Shown here piece after piece: positions 57,321 through 64,000 of a stretch of 64,000 nt of DNA. The notes beneath the pieces were generated by a model. The model was not told where the DNA came from. It saw nothing but the letters and a program-made list of their open reading frames with translations, and searched no databases. The stretch covers positions 1 to 64,000 of the forward strand of contig NZ_JAODMP010000047.1 of the NCBI RefSeq assembly GCF_025464835.1, in the 5' to 3' direction. Made by a program: the position numbers and the translations under genes. Each line of letters starts with the position of its first letter. Position 1 is the first letter of the stretch. Origin of the DNA: Mycetocola sp. Lineage in GTDB: Bacteria > Actinomycetota > Actinomycetes > Actinomycetales > Microbacteriaceae.

Positions 57321-58730
57321 GTGCAAGAAGAACTGCAACGCGACGTCGTCATCATCGGCGCCGGAGCATCCGGACTCACCGCCGCCACGAAACTGCGTGA
57401 CGCCGGCCTGAGCGTCGCGGTGCTCGAGGCGCGCGATCGCGTGGGCGGGCGGCTGTGGACGAAGGACGTCGACGGCGCCACTCTCGAGATCGGCGGGCAG
57501 TGGGTTTCCCCGGACCAGGAGGCGCTGATCGAGACGCTCGCTGACCTCGGGCTGCAGACCTATTCGCGGTACCGGGACGGCGACAGCGTGTACATCAACG
57601 CGGTCGGGGAACTGACCCGGTTCACCGGGGAACTGTTCCCGGTGCGGGCGTCGACGCAGCGCGAGATGGAACGACTGATCCACGTGCTCGACGCTCTCGT
57701 CGCCGACATCGGCCCCAGGGCGCCGTGGGCGCACCCGATGGCGGAAGAACTCGACGCTGTCACCTGGCTGGAGTGGCTCGAGAGCCAGACCGACGACGTC
57801 GAAGCCCGCGACAACATCGCGCTCTTCGTCGCCGAGGCGATGATCACCAAGCCGGCGCACGCGTTCTCGGCGCTGCAGGCGGTCCTGATGGCGGCATCCG
57901 CCGGCAGTTTCTCCCACCTCGTCGACGCGGACTTCATCCTCGACAAGCGCGTGATCGGGGGACTGCAGCAGGTGCCACTGTTGCTCGCCCAGAAGCTGGG
58001 CGATGACGTGTTCCTCGGCCAGCCGGTGCGCAGGCTCGACTGGAGTGACACCGGCGTCACCGCTACGGCTGACGGCGTGACGGTGCACGCTCGACACGCG
58101 ATCGTCGCCGTTCCGCCGAACCTGTATTCGCGGATCGACTTCCAGCCGCCGCTTCCGCGCCGCCAGCAGCAGATGCACCAGCACCTCTCGCTCGGCTTCG
58201 TCATCAAGGTCCACGCCGTTTACTCGACGCCGTTCTGGCGGGACGCCGGACTCTCCGGCACCTCGTTCAGCCCGTACGAGATCGTGCACGAGGCGTACGA
58301 CAACACCAACCACGACGACCCGCGTGGAACCCTCGTCGGTTTCGTCTCCGACCGAAAAGCCGATGCTGTCTTCGGGCTCTCGGCCCAGGAACGCCAACGC
58401 GTCATCCTCACCTCCCTGTCGCACTATTACGGCGAGCAGGCCCTGCACCCTGTCGTCTATTACGAGAGCGACTGGGCGTCCGAGGAATGGACGCGAGGCG
58501 CTTACGCGGCGAGCTTCGACATGGGCGGCCTATCGCGCTACGGCGCCGACCTCCGCACGCCAGTCGGTCCGATCCACTGGTCGTGCAGCGATCTCGCCGC
58601 TGAGGGCTACCAGCACGTCGACGGCGCCATCCGCGTCGGGAGGGAAACCGCCGAGGCCATCCTCGCCCGGCACTCCGCCACGACGACGGCTCAGCCACAA
58701 CCGGCCCAACCTCACGCCGCCCGTCACTGA
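57321..58730 (+). CDS. puo: Flavin amine oxidase, probable putrescine oxidase
   Basis: A 469-residue FAD enzyme of the monoamine oxidase family. The FAD dinucleotide loop VVIIGAGASGLTAATKL, the ARDRVGGRLWT motif, GGQWVSPDQEALIETLADLG and the late WASEEWTRGAYAASFDMGGLSRYG are typical; the C-terminal FAD part is HVDGAIRVGRETAEAIL. Neighbours (aminobutanal and succinate-semialdehyde dehydrogenases, GABA transaminase) point to oxidation of putrescine to 4-aminobutanal and H2O2. AAGGAG precedes GTG 57321. Confidence 0.9.
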   Translation: MQEELQRDVVIIGAGASGLTAATKLRDAGLSVAVLEARDRVGGRLWTKDVDGATLEIGGQWVSPDQEALIETLADLGLQTYSRYRDGDSVYINAVGELTRFTGELFPVRASTQREMERLIHVLDALVADIGPRAPWAHPMAEELDAVTWLEWLESQTDDVEARDNIALFVAEAMITKPAHAFSALQAVLMAASAGSFSHLVDADFILDKRVIGGLQQVPLLLAQKLGDDVFLGQPVRRLDWSDTGVTATADGVTVHARHAIVAVPPNLYSRIDFQPPLPRRQQQMHQHLSLGFVIKVHAVYSTPFWRDAGLSGTSFSPYEIVHEAYDNTNHDDPRGTLVGFVSDRKADAVFGLSAQERQRVILTSLSHYYGEQALHPVVYYESDWASEEWTRGAYAASFDMGGLSRYGADLRTPVGPIHWSCSDLAAEGYQHVDGAIRVGRETAEAILARHSATTTAQPQPAQPHAARH

Positions 58731-58778
58731 CCCTGCAACACCCGGCGACACCTGCTCGACCCGAATCGCAAAGGAGCG

Positions 58779-59645
58779 ATGAGCCAGATGCGTTACATCG
58801 TTGGTTACACCGACACGCCAGCCGGCGCCGACGCGCTCGCGCTCGGGGTGCGGCTGGCGCGGTCCATGACTGCCACACTCGACATCGTCACCGTGCTGAG
58901 GAGTGAAGCCCGGCCGACGCTGGTGCCCTCGGATGCCGGTTACGAACGGTTCCTCCATGAAACAGCGCAGGGCTGGCTGAAGGACGCCGCCGCGGTCGTT
59001 CCGCGCGACGTCCCGTCGGAGGGGCACATCGTCTACGCCGAATCCTTCGCGCGGGGCCTTCTCGATGTCAGCCGGGACCTCGAAGGGTCGATGATCATCG
59101 TCGGGGCAGCCCGCGGTGGCCTGCTTGGCCGCGCCACCGTCGGCAGCGTGGCGAGCGCGCTGCTGCACTCCGCGGTCGTCCCGGTCGCCCTTGCCCCCGA
59201 GGGATCGGGTTCGACTGTCGGCCTGAACGGGCTCACTCGCATCACCTGCGCACTCGGAACCAGGGCCGGAGCCGATGAGCTGCTGGATGCCGCCGTCCTG
59301 GTCGCCCGCGCCGCCCACATCCCGCTGCGGCTGATCTCGCTCGTCACCCTTGACATGGACGACATGACCACCCCACCGGAGGTCGCCGAACGCGCCGCGA
59401 CGCACGCGGAACAGGTGCTCGCCTACGCCGCCGAGCACCTGCCCAACGACCTCGATGTCGCCGTGCTGACGGCATCCGGGAATCGCGTCGAGGATGCGAT
59501 CAAGCACGTGGACTGGGAACCGGAGGAGCTGGTCTTCGTCGGCTCCAGCCGTCTGGCCAAACCCCGCCACATCTTCCTGGGCACGACCGCGGCGAAGATG
59601 CTGCGTGAACTGCCTGTTCCCATGGTCGTGGTTCCCCGCGACTGA
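58779..59645 (+). CDS. Universal stress protein in the polyamine operon
   Basis: A 288-residue protein with two UspA-like domains. ATP-loop-type sequences are IIVGAARGGLLGRATVGSVASALLH in the first and LVFVGSSRLAKPRHIFLGTTAAKML in the second, both with the G-x-x-G...G pattern partly preserved. AAAGGAG precedes ATG 58779. It sits between the putrescine oxidase and the permease, 48 bp and 26 bp away. Usp genes beside transporters are common; a regulatory or protective role against H2O2 from the oxidase is plausible inference. Confidence 0.88.
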   Translation: MSQMRYIVGYTDTPAGADALALGVRLARSMTATLDIVTVLRSEARPTLVPSDAGYERFLHETAQGWLKDAAAVVPRDVPSEGHIVYAESFARGLLDVSRDLEGSMIIVGAARGGLLGRATVGSVASALLHSAVVPVALAPEGSGSTVGLNGLTRITCALGTRAGADELLDAAVLVARAAHIPLRLISLVTLDMDDMTTPPEVAERAATHAEQVLAYAAEHLPNDLDVAVLTASGNRVEDAIKHVDWEPEELVFVGSSRLAKPRHIFLGTTAAKMLRELPVPMVVVPRD

Positions 59646-59671
59646 AGTTCTGACAATTGAGGATTGAATTC

Positions 59672-61213
59672 ATGACCACAACGAAGCCCGCGACCGGGCT
59701 CTCCAAGAAGGGACTGAGCGCTGGCTCGGTCGGCCTGATCGGCGCGATCGTCATCGGCATCTCGTGTATCGCTCCCGCGTACACGATGACCGCGGCGCTC
59801 GGGCCTACCGTGTCCGAAGTGGGCCTGCAGGTGCCCGCGATCATCCTCGTCGGCTTCATCCCGATGCTCCTCGTTGCCTTCGGTTACCGGGAACTGAACC
59901 GTGCCATGCCCGACAGCGGAACGTCGTTCACCTGGGCCACTCGGGCGTTCGGGCCGTGGATCGGCTGGATGGCCGGCTGGGGTCTGATCGCGGCGACCAT
60001 CCTCGTTCTGTCGAACCTGGCAGGCATCGCCGTTGACTTCTTCTACCTGATGCTCGCGCAGATCTTCAACAACCCGGATCTCGCGGACCTCGCCCTCAAC
60101 CCGTTCATCAACGTCGTCACCTGCCTCGCCTTCATGCTCGGCGCCACCGCGATCTCCTACCGTGACATGCGGACCACCCAGAAAGTGCAGTACGTGCTGG
60201 TCGGTTTCCAACTGCTCGTCCTCGTTCTCTTCGGTATCGTCGCTTTCATCCACGTCGCCAACGGCACCGCGTTCGATGCGACACCGATCAGCCTGGAGTG
60301 GTTCAACCCGTTCGCCGTGGAGTCGTTCAGCGCATTCGCCGCGGGTCTTTCCCTGTCGATCTTCATCTTCTGGGGCTGGGACGTCACACTCACGATGAAC
60401 GAGGAGACGAAGGGATCCCGCTCCACACCGGGGCGCGCCGCCACACTCACGGTGATCATCATCGTCGTCCTCTACCTGCTCATCGCCACCGCGTCGATCA
60501 GCTTCGCCGGCATCGGAACCGGCGAGTTCGGGCTCGGCAACGAGGACATCCAGGGCAACGTCTTCTTCGCGCTCGCCGGGCCGGTCCTCGGACCCCTCGC
60601 CATCCTCGTCTCCATCGCCGTGCTCTCCAGCTCAGCTGCCTCGCTGCAGTCGACGTTCGTGTCGCCCGCCCGCACGCTGCTCGCGATGGGCCACTACGGC
60701 GCTTTGCCGTCGAACTTCGCGCGGGTGAGCCCCCGGTTCCTGACGCCTGGCTACGCGACGATTGTGTCGAGCGTAGTGGCATCCGCTTTCTACGCGATCA
60801 TGCGATTCGTCTCTGAAGACGTGCTCTGGGACACGATCACGGCGCTTGGCATGATGATCTGCTTCTACTACGGCATCACGGCATTCGCAGTGGTCTGGTA
60901 TTTCCGCAAGCAGTTCCTGGCATCGGCTCGGAACGTCTTCTTCCAGTTGCTGTTCCCGCTGCTCGGAGGGGTCATTCTCGCCGTGCTGTTCTTCACCACG
61001 ATCATCGACAGCATGGACCCGGATTATGGCAGCGGCTCGAACATCGGCGGAGTGGGCCTTGTGTTCATCCTCGGGATGGGCGTCATTCTGTCTGGCATCG
61101 TGATCATGATCATCCAGGCAATCCGCCGGCCGGCGTTCTTCCGCGGTGAGACGCTCTCTGTGGGAGTCTCCAACGGCGCGGAGGACGACGCGCTCGACGA
61201 GCTGCCGGTGTAG
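59672..61213 (+). CDS. APC family amino acid/polyamine permease
   Basis: A 513-residue transporter with about 12 helices. The first helix region GLSAGSVGLIGAIVIGISCIAPAYTM and the consensus-like ELNRAMPDSGTSFTWATRAFGPWIGWMAGWG are the APC signature; WGWDVTLTMNEETKGSRSTPGRA matches helix 6-7 loops. Placement at the end of the putrescine/GABA operon suggests putrescine, GABA or a related amine as substrate. A GAGGA site precedes ATG 59672. A 58-nt palindromic repeat follows. Confidence 0.9.
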   Translation: MTTTKPATGLSKKGLSAGSVGLIGAIVIGISCIAPAYTMTAALGPTVSEVGLQVPAIILVGFIPMLLVAFGYRELNRAMPDSGTSFTWATRAFGPWIGWMAGWGLIAATILVLSNLAGIAVDFFYLMLAQIFNNPDLADLALNPFINVVTCLAFMLGATAISYRDMRTTQKVQYVLVGFQLLVLVLFGIVAFIHVANGTAFDATPISLEWFNPFAVESFSAFAAGLSLSIFIFWGWDVTLTMNEETKGSRSTPGRAATLTVIIIVVLYLLIATASISFAGIGTGEFGLGNEDIQGNVFFALAGPVLGPLAILVSIAVLSSSAASLQSTFVSPARTLLAMGHYGALPSNFARVSPRFLTPGYATIVSSVVASAFYAIMRFVSEDVLWDTITALGMMICFYYGITAFAVVWYFRKQFLASARNVFFQLLFPLLGGVILAVLFFTTIIDSMDPDYGSGSNIGGVGLVFILGMGVILSGIVIMIIQAIRRPAFFRGETLSVGVSNGAEDDALDELPV

Positions 61214-61220
61214 CAGCACT

Positions 61221-61278
61221 CGAGGTGCCCACTTCCGCGGGTGTCACGGCGACGACACCCGTGGAAGCGGGCACCTCG
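61221..61278. repeat. 58-nt palindromic element, copy 1
   Basis: Arms CGAGGTGCCCACTTCC / GGAAGCGGGCACCTCG with an inner GCGGGTGTC / GACACCCGT pair; two mismatches in about 24 pairs. A second unit of 58 nt sits at 62579-62636. It lies between two tandem permease genes and may terminate the polyamine operon. Confidence 0.7.
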
Positions 61279-61315
61279 TGGTGTCACCCGCCGTTTACTC
61301 CAATGTGGTTGAGTG

Positions 61316-62572
61316 ATGGCCGTGACACAGCATCCACGACTCTCACGGCGCCTTGGGCTCGGCGATGCCATTTTCATCGGCCTCGGCTCGATGATCGGAG
61401 CCGGTGTCTTCGCCGCCTTCGCCCCCGCAGCGGCGACGGCCGGCTGGGGGCTGCTCGTCGGTCTGGTCGTTGCCGCGATCATCGCCTACTGCAACGCGAC
61501 CGCGTCCGCCCAGCTCGCCGCCGAATACCCGTCATCCGGGGGCACCTACCTGTACGGCAGGGAACGCCTCGGTGAGTGGTGGGGCTTCGCCGCGGGGTGG
61601 AGCTTCGTGATCGGCAAAACCGCGAGCTGTGCGGCCATGGCTCTCACCTTCGCCGCGTACGCCGCCCCGGCCGGCTGGGGAAAACCGGTTGCAGCGCTCG
61701 CGGTCGCCTGCCTCGTGCTCGTCAACTACTTCGGCGTGACCCGCACAGCGTTGGTGACGAGAATCCTCGTCGTCGTGTCGCTCCTCGTGCTCACGGTGGT
61801 TGTGGCGGCTGGGCTTGCCTCGCCGCCCGCGGCACCGGAGGTGTCGGGTGCATGGCCTGCTGGGATGTTCGACGCGGGCGTCTACGGCATCCTGCAGTCG
61901 GCTGGCCTGCTCTTCTTCGCCTTCGCCGGTTATGCGCGCATCGCGACGATGGGGGAGGAAGTCCGCGATCCGACGCGCACCATCCCCCGCGCCATCCTGG
62001 CCGCGCTGGGGATCGTGGTCGTGGTGTACGCCATTGTCGCGGTCGTCGCCCTTCGAACGCTCGGGCCCGCGAAGCTCGGGTTGTCGGCAGCGCCGCTCGT
62101 CGACGTGGTCGTCGCGGGAGGCTGGGACTGGGCGACGCCGGTGGTTCAGGTCGGGGCTGCGGCCGCGTCACTCGGGGCGCTGCTGGCGCTCATCGCCGGT
62201 ATCGGACGGACGAGCCTCGCCATGGCGCGGGAAGGGGACCTGCCGCGCTTCCTGGAGGCGGTGCATCCGCGTTACCGCGTTCCCCACCGTGCCGAACTCG
62301 CGCTCGGGGCGATCGTGATCGTCGTCGTTCTCCTCGCCGATCTCCGTGGTGCTATCGCGTTCTCGTCCTTCGGGGTGCTGTTGTACTACTTCATCGCGAA
62401 CCTGGCGGCGCTGGGGCAGGAGAGCTCGGTGCGCCGCTTCCCGCGGTGGCTGCAGGTGGTCGGTATGGCCGGATGCCTCCTGCTCGTTGCGATGTTGCCC
62501 CCGCTCGGGATCGCGGCAGGCGTCGCGGTGCTGGCGGTCGGCCTCGGAGGTCGGCTGCTGTTGCGGCGGTAA
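61316..62572 (+). CDS. APC family permease (second)
   Basis: A 418-residue permease with 11-12 predicted helices: LGDAIFIGLGSMIGAGVFAAFAP, then YPSSGGTYLYGRERLGEWWGF (APC signature) and FFAFAGYARIATMGEEVRDPTRTIPRA. It is about 100 residues shorter than the preceding permease and belongs to a different APC subgroup (cationic amino-acid/YfnA-like). Substrate unknown. ATG 61316 is used; GTG 61313 is adjacent. It is flanked on both sides by 58-nt palindromes. Confidence 0.88.
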   Translation: MAVTQHPRLSRRLGLGDAIFIGLGSMIGAGVFAAFAPAAATAGWGLLVGLVVAAIIAYCNATASAQLAAEYPSSGGTYLYGRERLGEWWGFAAGWSFVIGKTASCAAMALTFAAYAAPAGWGKPVAALAVACLVLVNYFGVTRTALVTRILVVVSLLVLTVVVAAGLASPPAAPEVSGAWPAGMFDAGVYGILQSAGLLFFAFAGYARIATMGEEVRDPTRTIPRAILAALGIVVVVYAIVAVVALRTLGPAKLGLSAAPLVDVVVAGGWDWATPVVQVGAAAASLGALLALIAGIGRTSLAMAREGDLPRFLEAVHPRYRVPHRAELALGAIVIVVVLLADLRGAIAFSSFGVLLYYFIANLAALGQESSVRRFPRWLQVVGMAGCLLLVAMLPPLGIAAGVAVLAVGLGGRLLLRR

Positions 62573-62578
62573 CCGCAT

Positions 62579-62636
62579 CGAGTTGCCCGGTATCGCGGGT
62601 ATCGCGGGACCGGAACCCGTGAGAGTGGGCAACTCG
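62579..62636. repeat. 58-nt palindromic element, copy 2
   Basis: CGAGTTGCCC and GGGCAACTCG bound a unit of exactly 58 nt. The copy at 61221-61278 has CGAGGTGCCC and GGGCACCTCG, the same bases but for one compensatory pair, and shares the GCGGGT core. It starts 7 bp after the permease stop. Confidence 0.65.
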
Positions 62637-62647
62637 TGACAGGGAGG

Positions 62648-63012
62648 CTACCTGCGGTAGGACGCCACCGTGGCGTCGAGGGCGGTACCCCATGCGGTCG
62701 CGCTCACGCCGAGCTCCGGTTCGGTCTCGGTCGCATTGGAGAAGAACGGCATCCGGAACTGGTAGCTCGACGCCGCGACCTCCCGCAGCACCGGGTTGAA
62801 CACGCCGAGGGCCCGGATCAGCCTCGTCGGCAGCCCCGAGATCGACCCTGAGACCCCATAGCGTTCATCGACCTGGCGGCAGATCTCGGTGCGGCTGAGG
62901 TTCGTGGCGGCCGGGACATGCCAGATGCGGGACCAGTCGCCCATGTATCCGGCGGCGGCGAGGACCGTCACTGCGAAATCTGGCAGGTACGCCCAACTGT
63001 GCGGCTGGGCCG
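62648..63012 (-). pseudogene. C-terminal remnant of an NAD-dependent epimerase/dehydratase gene
   Basis: The minus strand encodes HSWAYLPDFAVTVLAAAGYM, IWHVPAATNLSRTEICRQVD and MPFFSNATETEPELGVSATA with a stop at 62648. This is the C-terminal third of an extended SDR (NAD-dependent epimerase) protein. The N-terminal Rossmann domain (GxxGxxG) is missing; the frame loses similarity at about 63012. Frame-internal start codons exist, so a short peptide could be made, but not a functional enzyme. Confidence 0.75.
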
Positions 63013-63024
63013 GGTCCCCGATGG

Positions 63025-63146
63025 CCCATGAGCGTCTGCTCGCCAGGATCGATGCGGGGCACGATGTCCACGAGAACCGGCCCGATGCGTTCGTGTCCGC
63101 TGTGCTCGGGTGGCTCGACGAGAGAAGAGGGGCTGCCCTGCCCTGA
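63025..63146 (+). pseudogene. C-terminal remnant of an alpha/beta hydrolase-like gene
   Basis: On the plus strand the end of an ORF reads HERLLARIDAGHDVHENRPD and AFVSAVLGWLDERR, stopping at 63146. The DAGHDVHENRPDAF segment resembles the catalytic-His region of alpha/beta hydrolases, where AGHxxxxExPxxF is the usual end. The preceding part of the frame overlaps the epimerase remnant antisense and is not hydrolase-like. It abuts the epimerase remnant, which points away from it. Confidence 0.6.
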
Positions 63147-63147
63147 C

Positions 63148-63636
63148 TCAGCGGAAGTTGATGAACTGCAGGTCGATGTCGAGGTCCTTGCCCTTGAGCA
63201 AGGCGATCGTCTCCTGGAGGTCGTCACGGCTCTTCGACTGCACTCGCAGTTCGTCACCCTGGATCTGGCTCTTGACACCCTTGGGGCCTTCGTCGCGGAT
63301 GAGCTTGTTGATCTTCTTCGCGTTCTCCTGCGTAATGCCGTCCTTGAGTTCCGCTTCGATGCGGTACTCCTTGCCGCTCGCGTACGGGTCGCCGGCGTCG
63401 AGGCTCTTGAGCGAGATGCCCCGCTTGATGAGCTTGGTCTGGAAGACGTCGAGGATCGCCTTTACGCGCTCCTCGCTGTTCGCCTTCATGAGGATCTTGT
63501 CGCCGGACTGCGCGATCGACGCCCCGGTGCCCTTGAAGTCGTAGCGCTGCTCGATCTCCTTGTGCGCCTGGTGGAGGGCGTTGTCCGCCTCCATCTTGTC
63601 GACCTTCGAAACCACGTCAAACGATGAATCAGCCAT
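63148..63636 (-). CDS. YajQ family nucleotide-binding protein
   Basis: A 162-residue protein with two ferredoxin-like subdomains. The N-terminus [20 protein letters not shown], the [10 protein letters not shown] segment and the C-terminal [35 protein letters not shown] are diagnostic of YajQ. Characterised members bind cyclic di-GMP or nucleic acid; which applies here is unknown. ATG 63636 has TACCAT (plus-strand 63643-63648 in reverse) 6 nt upstream, a leaderless start. Confidence 0.95.
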   Translation of the reverse strand: MADSSFDVVSKVDKMEADNALHQAHKEIEQRYDFKGTGASIAQSGDKILMKANSEERVKAILDVFQTKLIKRGISLKSLDAGDPYASGKEYRIEAELKDGITQENAKKINKLIRDEGPKGVKSQIQGDELRVQSKSRDDLQETIALLKGKDLDIDLQFINFR

Positions 63637-63693
63637 GGCCCCATGGTACGTGCTTCCGCGGCGGACGGGGCCGGACGCACTGCCGCCGACGAT

Positions 63694-63753
63694 TTCACGC
63701 GATCCGGACCGAAACATCCGGTACACCGAGTGAGTTCGCCCGCAACGCGTGAA
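63694..63753. repeat. 60-nt palindromic element, copy 3
   Basis: Bounded by TTCACGC and GCGTGAA, 60 nt long as in copies 1 and 2; the right end AACGCGTGAA is identical to copy 2. It lies 9 bp after the stop of the LacI-type gene on the minus strand, as copy 2 does for aspS, and 58 bp upstream of yajQ. Confidence 0.55.
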
Positions 63754-63762
63754 CGCGACGCG

Positions 63763-64000
63763 CTACGCGGCCGGCCTGGCCGTCGAGGACCTCACGATGA
63801 GTTCGTACGGCAGTGGCACACCGGCACTCTCCGGAGCCCCTGCTGCCGGTTCGAGCAGCTGCATGAGCGCCTCAACGGCGTGCTCCCCCTGACGGCGTGG
63901 GAACTGCGCCACCGTCGTGAGGCCGAAGAACGCTGACAGCTGATGATCGTCGATGCCGACCACTGAGAGGTCCTGCGGTACATGAAGGCCAAGATCCCGC
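63763..64000 (-). CDS. LacI/GalR family transcriptional regulator, C-terminal fragment
   Basis: The 5' part lies beyond the right edge, leaving 78 codons. The visible protein contains VPQDLSVVGIDDHQLSAFFG, the periplasmic-binding-protein-like effector domain motif of LacI regulators, then LTTVAQFPRRQGEHAVEALMQLL and a C-terminal LPYELIVRSSTA, both conserved in the family. The ligand is probably a sugar but unspecified. The stop TAG is at 63763-63765. Confidence 0.88.
   Translation of the reverse strand, partial: RDLGLHVPQDLSVVGIDDHQLSAFFGLTTVAQFPRRQGEHAVEALMQLLEPAAGAPESAGVPLPYELIVRSSTARPAA

Overview
The window is high-GC actinobacterial chromosomal DNA, most like Microbacteriaceae (the Leifsonia/Cryobacterium/Salinibacterium type). 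This rests on gene content (complete menaquinone pathway, ResB/CcsB cytochrome c maturation, BldC-like regulator, DUF1206, DUF3054, DUF4229, FprA-type reductase, bS22-type mini ribosomal protein), on frequent GTG starts, and on many genes whose -10 box (TANNNT) lies only 6-7 nt before the start codon, the pattern of leaderless actinobacterial mRNAs. No tRNA, rRNA, CRISPR array, insertion sequence or prophage was recognised.

Layout. 0-8.2 kb: small stress and envelope genes (DUF1206, CsbD, flavodoxin, glycosyltransferase, YihY/BrkB), an alkylation-repair pair (Ada-AlkA and Ogt), and a MarR regulator. 8.2-15.6 kb: UvrA2-type ATPase, an orphan winged-helix regulator, upp, tadA, a universal stress protein and an HhH-GPD glycosylase, with two gene-poor stretches. 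15.6-20.4 kb: a ruined CDF metal transporter carrying a hexanucleotide expansion, a BadF/BcrA-type sugar kinase, a PLDc_N membrane protein and a GH2 beta-mannosidase. 20.4-26.2 kb: proC, the TrkA/TrkH potassium system, an ArsR regulator, a BldC-like regulator, bS22, RidA and small proteins. 26.2-33.2 kb: an archaeal-type AspRS, a histidine phosphatase and the cytochrome c maturation operon resA-ccdA-resB-DUF3054-ccsB. 33.2-49.1 kb: menaquinone genes menC, menB, menE, menA, menD, menF, menG and a polyprenyl diphosphate synthase, interspersed with DoxX, Hsp20 (with an HspR/HAIR operator), PPK2, a Cys-rich pentapeptide protein and a small methyltransferase/YdeI/VOC operon. 49.1-62.6 kb: FprA, a PucR regulator divergent from a complete putrescine-to-succinate pathway (gabT-gabD-patD-puo-usp-permease), and a second APC permease. 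62.6-64 kb: remnants of two divergent genes, YajQ and the end of a LacI-type regulator.

How it fits together. Respiratory electron transport is well represented: menaquinone, its prenyl tail, cytochrome c and ferredoxin reductase. The polyamine/GABA operon would feed carbon into the TCA cycle as succinate and is probably controlled by the divergent PucR regulator through an inverted repeat in the shared promoter.

No wholly new multi-gene system was convincingly found. The most unusual material is non-coding or decayed: four families of short near-palindromic intergenic repeats (60 nt, 3 copies; 58 nt, 2 copies flanking one permease; 49 nt, 2 copies; and a GATC-type element with 33-bp tandem periodicity at two of three loci), a CDF pseudogene with Tyr-Gly codon expansion, and candidate small ORFs coupled to larger genes.
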